This document shows positions 6,326-8,208 of a stretch of DNA of 8,208 nt, piece by piece; position 1 is the stretch's first letter, and each line of letters begins with the position of its first letter. The DNA comes from Treponema sp. UBA4319 (GTDB lineage: Bacteria; Spirochaetota; Spirochaetia; Treponematales; Treponemataceae): NCBI GenBank assembly GCA_002393865.1, contig DGUD01000122.1, positions 1-8,208 on the forward strand. The letters run 5' to 3'. The notes under the pieces were generated by a model that was not told the DNA's origin, did not search any database, and worked only from the letters and a program-made list of their open reading frames with translations. The translations under genes were made by a program, and so were the position numbers.

Positions 6326-7318
6326 ATGAATATGCTTTACATCCGCTATCCTTCCTGGATACACCCCGAACTTTTGCCCGGAGTGCCCGTGCTCGGCCTT
6401 ATCCGCTGGTACGGGCTTATGTATGTCTGCGCATTCGCGACAGCCTTTCTTATTCTTAAACAGGAATTAAAAGAAGGCGCTTTGGATACCCCGGAACAGA
6501 AGAGCACGGAAGACGACATCTTCAGCTTTATCGCCTGCGGCATCGTATTCCTGCTCATCGGGGCACGGGTATTCTCAACGCTGGTCTACGACACAAGCGG
6601 GCTCTACTGGCACAAGCCGTGGCTCATTTTCTGGCCATTCGACACCACGACGCACGAATTCACCGGGCTTGCGGGCATGTCCTACCACGGAGGCTTCATC
6701 GGCGGGCTCATCGGCATGATTCTCTGGTGCAAGACGCACCGCCGCCCCCTGTGGAAATGGATAGACGCCATGTGCGTCGCCATACCGCTCGGCTATACCT
6801 TTGGGCGCGTCGGGAATTTCCTGAACGGGGAGCTCTACGGCCGCATAACGACCGCCCCGTGGGGCGTCATTTTCCCCCGCGCCGGCGAATACGAGTCATT
6901 CTCCACGAGCCTGCCCTGGGTGCAGGAATTTGCCGCACAATGCGGCCTGAGCATAGCGGACGGCCAGCGCCTCATCAACCTGCCGCGCCATCCGAGCCAG
7001 CTCTACGAGGCTTTCTTTGAGGGGCTCGCGCTGTGGCTGCTGCTCTGGCTGCTCCGCAAGAAAAAGCCCTTCGACGGCTTTCTGGGCAGCCTGTACACCA
7101 TCGGCTACGGTTCCGTGCGCTTTGTACTGGAATATTTCCGGGAGCCGGACGCAGATTTGGGCTACCGGCTCTCAAAGGACGGAAGCAACACCCTGTACAG
7201 AAATACCTCGCTGCTGAACATATCGACGGGGCAAGTGCTCTGCTTCCTTATGATTGCGGGCGGGCTCATTCTGATGCTTGTCCTCTGGCTCACGAGCAGA
7301 CAGAAAAAAACAGCCTGA
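6326..7318 (+). CDS. lgt: Lgt, prolipoprotein diacylglyceryl transferase
   Basis: Lgt is the integral membrane enzyme that moves the diacylglyceryl group of phosphatidylglycerol to the lipobox Cys of prolipoproteins, the first step of lipoprotein maturation. The 330-residue protein has about seven hydrophobic segments (roughly 24-44, 70-88, 118-135, 148-163, 230-243, 252-270 and 302-323). Conserved parts are IRWYGLMY (26-33), GMSYHGG (117-123, matching the essential His region), GRVGNFLNGELYGR (160-173, the Lgt signature with its essential Arg), RHPSQLYEA (221-229), and RFVLEYFREPD (265-275, matching the second essential Arg). A roughly 40-residue stretch between the signature and RHPSQLYE and a hydrophilic loop around 277-298 make it somewhat longer than the ~290-residue E. 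coli enzyme. It is translated from ATG 6326, three bases after the stop of the MinD-like gene, and forms the end of that operon. Spirochaetes are rich in lipoproteins, so this is a housekeeping envelope gene. Confidence 0.95.
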   Translation: MNMLYIRYPSWIHPELLPGVPVLGLIRWYGLMYVCAFATAFLILKQELKEGALDTPEQKSTEDDIFSFIACGIVFLLIGARVFSTLVYDTSGLYWHKPWLIFWPFDTTTHEFTGLAGMSYHGGFIGGLIGMILWCKTHRRPLWKWIDAMCVAIPLGYTFGRVGNFLNGELYGRITTAPWGVIFPRAGEYESFSTSLPWVQEFAAQCGLSIADGQRLINLPRHPSQLYEAFFEGLALWLLLWLLRKKKPFDGFLGSLYTIGYGSVRFVLEYFREPDADLGYRLSKDGSNTLYRNTSLLNISTGQVLCFLMIAGGLILMLVLWLTSRQKKTA

Positions 7319-7329
7319 AATCCCGCCCT

Positions 7330-7345
7330 GCGGCCAGAGCGCCGC
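7330..7345 (+). terminator. Weak candidate hairpin after lgt
   Basis: GCGGC (7330-7334) pairs with GCCGC (7341-7345) around a 6-base loop, 12 bases after the lgt stop. The following GCGCCTTATCCTTA is only mildly T-rich, so this is at best a poor intrinsic terminator. The strong hairpin further on (7368-7397) could also slow plus-strand transcription but lacks a T run in that direction. Confidence 0.25.
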
Positions 7346-7360
7346 GCCTTATCCTTAGAC

Positions 7361-7397
7361 AAAAACAGCGGGGGATGTCCTCTCAGACATCCCCCGC
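7361..7397 (-). terminator. Intrinsic terminator of the Nif11-like gene
   Basis: A perfect 12-bp stem is formed by 7368-7379 and 7386-7397 (GCGGGGGATGTC and its complement) around the 6-base loop 7380-7385. Read on the minus strand it is followed at once by TGTTTTTG (7367-7360). This is a textbook rho-independent terminator in the minus direction. In the plus direction no T run follows, so lgt is served less well by it. Confidence 0.85.
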
Positions 7398-7411
7398 CGC
7401 ATGAAAGCTGC

Positions 7412-7491
7412 CCGAAAAACGAGCCGGGCACGTGCTGCCGGTACCGCTTTTCGGACAAAAACAAGAGAGCTGCTCAGAAACCTCGGTTTCC
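7412..7491 (-). other. Structured 3' untranslated region of the Nif11-like gene
   Basis: Between the peptide stop (7504) and the terminator lie two further inverted repeats. GAAACC at 7477-7482 faces GGTTTC at 7485-7490. CCGAAAA at 7412-7418 faces TTTTCGG at 7448-7454 and encloses a GC-rich inner stem around the palindrome GCACGTGC (7428-7435). Together with the terminator this makes roughly 140 bases of highly folded, apparently non-coding RNA. It may stabilise the short mRNA or be a 3'-derived small RNA; no known RNA family was recognised. Confidence 0.4.
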
Positions 7492-7503
7492 GAACAGGTC
7501 GCA

Positions 7504-7668
7504 TCAGCCCTGATGCTGGGCAACGCAGGCAGAAAATTCATCGGCAGTGGCAGTACAACCGTTTGCCTTAAGAAAATCTGCAAGGGTTCCGTTATCAACG
7601 GCGGTCTCCAAGGCAGCTTCCAAATCGGGAGCTCCGATTACCTTCTGATAAAATTCCTCTGCATTCAT
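7504..7668 (-). CDS. Nif11-like leader-domain small peptide
   Basis: A 54-codon gene, starting with ATG at 7668 and ending with TGA at 7506-7504. It begins MNAEEFYQKV, and the middle contains DLEAALETAV and TLADFLKANG, then TADEFSACV. The order of an N-terminal EEF helix, a P-D-L-E-x-x-L helix, a (L/F)-K-x-N-G turn and a final T-x-x-(E/D)-(E/F) helix matches the Nif11-like leader domain, found at the N-terminus of many ribosomally made peptide precursors (TIGR03798-type) and in stand-alone small proteins. It ends in His-Gln-Gly-stop, without the double-Gly cleavage site or core peptide. Cys38 and Cys48 are present. A very strong Shine-Dalgarno (7680-7674) sits 5 bases upstream; a promoter and a terminator frame it. 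G/C fills 24 of 54 third codon positions, lower than its neighbours, which may hint at transfer. No modifying enzyme is in the window. Recognition is from pattern alone. Confidence 0.78.
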   Translation of the reverse strand: MNAEEFYQKVIGAPDLEAALETAVDNGTLADFLKANGCTATADEFSACVAQHQG

Positions 7669-7673
7669 GCTTA

Positions 7674-7680
7674 CCTTCCT
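7674..7680 (-). promoter_or_regulatory. Strong ribosome binding site of the Nif11-like gene
   Basis: On the minus strand AGGAAGG (7680-7674) stands 5 bases before the ATG at 7668. It is the best Shine-Dalgarno in the window. It both fixes the start of the 54-codon gene and supports its being translated. Confidence 0.8.
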
Positions 7681-7689
7681 ATCAAGAAT

Positions 7690-7718
7690 ATTCTATTGCG
7701 GAGCCAACAAAAAAGCAA
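7690..7718 (-). promoter_or_regulatory. Candidate promoter of the Nif11-like gene
   Basis: On the minus strand TAGAAT (7695-7690, 5 of 6 matches) follows TTGCTT (7718-7713, TTG matched) after 17 bases. The predicted start near 7683 gives a short leader that just includes the Shine-Dalgarno. The -35 half is weak. Confidence 0.45.
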
Positions 7719-7726
7719 GGGCTTTT
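7709..7726 (-). terminator. Possible weak terminator between purH-type gene and Nif11-like gene
   Basis: On the minus strand AAAAGC (7726-7721), loop CCTT and GCTTTT (7716-7711) form a 6-bp hairpin running into TTG, giving a total run of six T. The stem is A/T-rich and short, and it overlaps the candidate -35 of the next gene. Read-through from the upstream gene is quite possible. Confidence 0.3.
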
Positions 7727-7743
7727 GAAACAGTCTCAGCACC

Positions 7744-7775
7744 TTAAATTTCGGCAAAAAACGTGCGGAATTTAA
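7744..7775. repeat. Inverted repeat at the end of the purH-type gene
   Basis: TTAAATTTCG at 7744-7753 faces CGGAATTTAA at 7766-7775: nine Watson-Crick pairs and one T-G wobble on the plus strand, which becomes an A-C mismatch on the minus. The gene's TAA stop lies within the stem and a run of six T (minus strand) in the loop. There is no T run after the stem, so it is not a normal terminator. Confidence 0.4.
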
Positions 7776-8208
7776 TGGTGGAACAGCCTGATTCCAGTAA
7801 ATGCCATGACCATGCCATATTTGTTGCACACTTCAATCACATTATCATCACGGATGGAGCCGCCCGGCTGGGCAACCACGCGGACACCGCTCCGGTGCGC
7901 GCGCTCAATGTTGTCCCCGAAGGGAAAGAATGCGTCGCTGCCAACAGCTACGTCCGTATTCCGGGCTATCCATTCCTTGCGGGCCTCGCGGGTAAAAATC
8001 TCCGGCTTCCGTGTAAAAAACTGCTGCCAGACACCGTCCGCAAGGACATCGTCATAGTCGTCACTTGTATAGACGTCAATTGTATTGTCCCTGTCCGGGC
8101 GCTTTATATCATCCCGGAACGGAAGGGAAAGCACCTGCGGGCTCTGGCGGAGCCACCATTTGTCGGCTTTGTCCCCGGCAAGCCGGGTACAGTGGATGCG
8201 GCTCTGCT
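7772..8208 (-). CDS. purH: AICAR transformylase (PurH-type), C-terminal part, cut by the window edge
   Basis: About 145 C-terminal residues of phosphoribosylaminoimidazolecarboxamide formyltransferase, the enzyme that adds the formyl group of 10-formyltetrahydrofolate to AICAR in the penultimate step of purine synthesis. The frame runs open to the right edge (first full codon at 8206-8204) and begins [20 protein letters not shown], a typical stretch of the transformylase domain. It continues with [27 protein letters not shown] and, at the end, [11 protein letters not shown], all hallmarks of the C-terminal catalytic part. The ending and the KADKWWLR form resemble the separate, single-domain formyltransferases of anaerobes more than the fused E. 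coli PurH, but the N-terminal part, which would decide this, is outside the window. The GTG at 8134 is an internal Val codon and not the start. The Nif11-like gene lies 103 bases downstream on the same strand. Confidence 0.9.
   Translation of the reverse strand, partial: QSRIHCTRLAGDKADKWWLRQSPQVLSLPFRDDIKRPDRDNTIDVYTSDDYDDVLADGVWQQFFTRKPEIFTREARKEWIARNTDVAVGSDAFFPFGDNIERAHRSGVRVVAQPGGSIRDDNVIEVCNKYGMVMAFTGIRLFHH

Noticed and set aside
5525..6364. Open frame of 279 codons on the minus strand, opposite the MinD-like gene
   Set aside because: It lies almost wholly antisense to a well-supported ATPase and is rich in Arg, His and Val without any motif; it has the character of a codon shadow.
7432..7728. 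Open frame of 98 codons on the plus strand in the lgt-downstream region
   Set aside because: It runs antisense through the Nif11-like gene, its ribosome binding site and its promoter, has no good Shine-Dalgarno, and its product matches nothing I recognise.
8132..8134. GTG as the start of a short independent gene
   Set aside because: The frame continues upstream to the window edge with conserved AICAR transformylase sequence, so the codon is an internal Val.

Overview
The window is a compact stretch of high-GC bacterial chromosome. Genes sit end to end and the longest gene-free gap is under 200 bases. The gene set (an HTH-less sigma-54 activator, a divergent WecG/TagA-like protein, a Ctp protease, a MinD/ParA-like ATPase next to lgt, and a separate AICAR-formyltransferase-type protein) suggests a spirochaete, perhaps a Treponema of higher GC than the classical species. 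No marker gene in the window proves this, so the taxonomic call is an inference of moderate to low confidence.

Layout. Bases 1-120 hold two mutually exclusive inverted repeats and a sigma-70-type promoter. A TrmJ-type tRNA 2'-O-methyltransferase gene (121-861, +) follows. It meets a four-gene minus-strand operon tail to tail. In the order of transcription that operon reads: S41 C-terminal processing protease (5111-3603), RsmE 16S rRNA methyltransferase (3596-2769), WecG/TagA/CpsF-like protein (2787-2041), and sigma-54 response regulator (2037-856). Gaps inside it are 6 nt, a 19-nt overlap and 3 nt. A 65-bp divergent promoter region (5112-5176) separates it from a plus-strand operon of a MinD/ParA-like ATPase (5177-6322) and lgt (6326-7318). 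The right end is on the minus strand. The C-terminal part of an AICAR transformylase (purH-type) enters from the right edge and ends at 7772. Downstream of it is a 54-codon gene (7668-7504) for a Nif11-like leader-domain peptide, with a very strong ribosome binding site. A structured 3' region follows, ending in a good intrinsic terminator (7397-7361).

How the genes fit together. Two genes act on RNA (trmJ on tRNA, rsmE on 16S rRNA). Two concern the envelope: Lgt starts lipoprotein maturation, and the Ctp protease trims exported proteins. The WecG-like protein has the fold pattern of a membrane-associated glycosyltransferase but lacks the usual catalytic residues. The response regulator has an intact AAA+ ATPase core but a GAFTDA loop, an imperfect receiver and no DNA-binding domain. 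No kinase, sigma factor or target promoter is visible here.

Most notable points: (1) the small Nif11-like peptide, with no core peptide in its own frame and a Cys-containing +1 frame behind it; (2) all three genes that begin transcription units around the well-defined starts (trmJ, the MinD-like gene, the protease) have a -10 hexamer ending only 6-7 bases before the ATG and no usable Shine-Dalgarno, which points to leaderless mRNAs, whereas the operon-internal genes wecG and lgt have Shine-Dalgarno sites; (3) the atypical WecG-like protein and sigma-54 activator encoded side by side.
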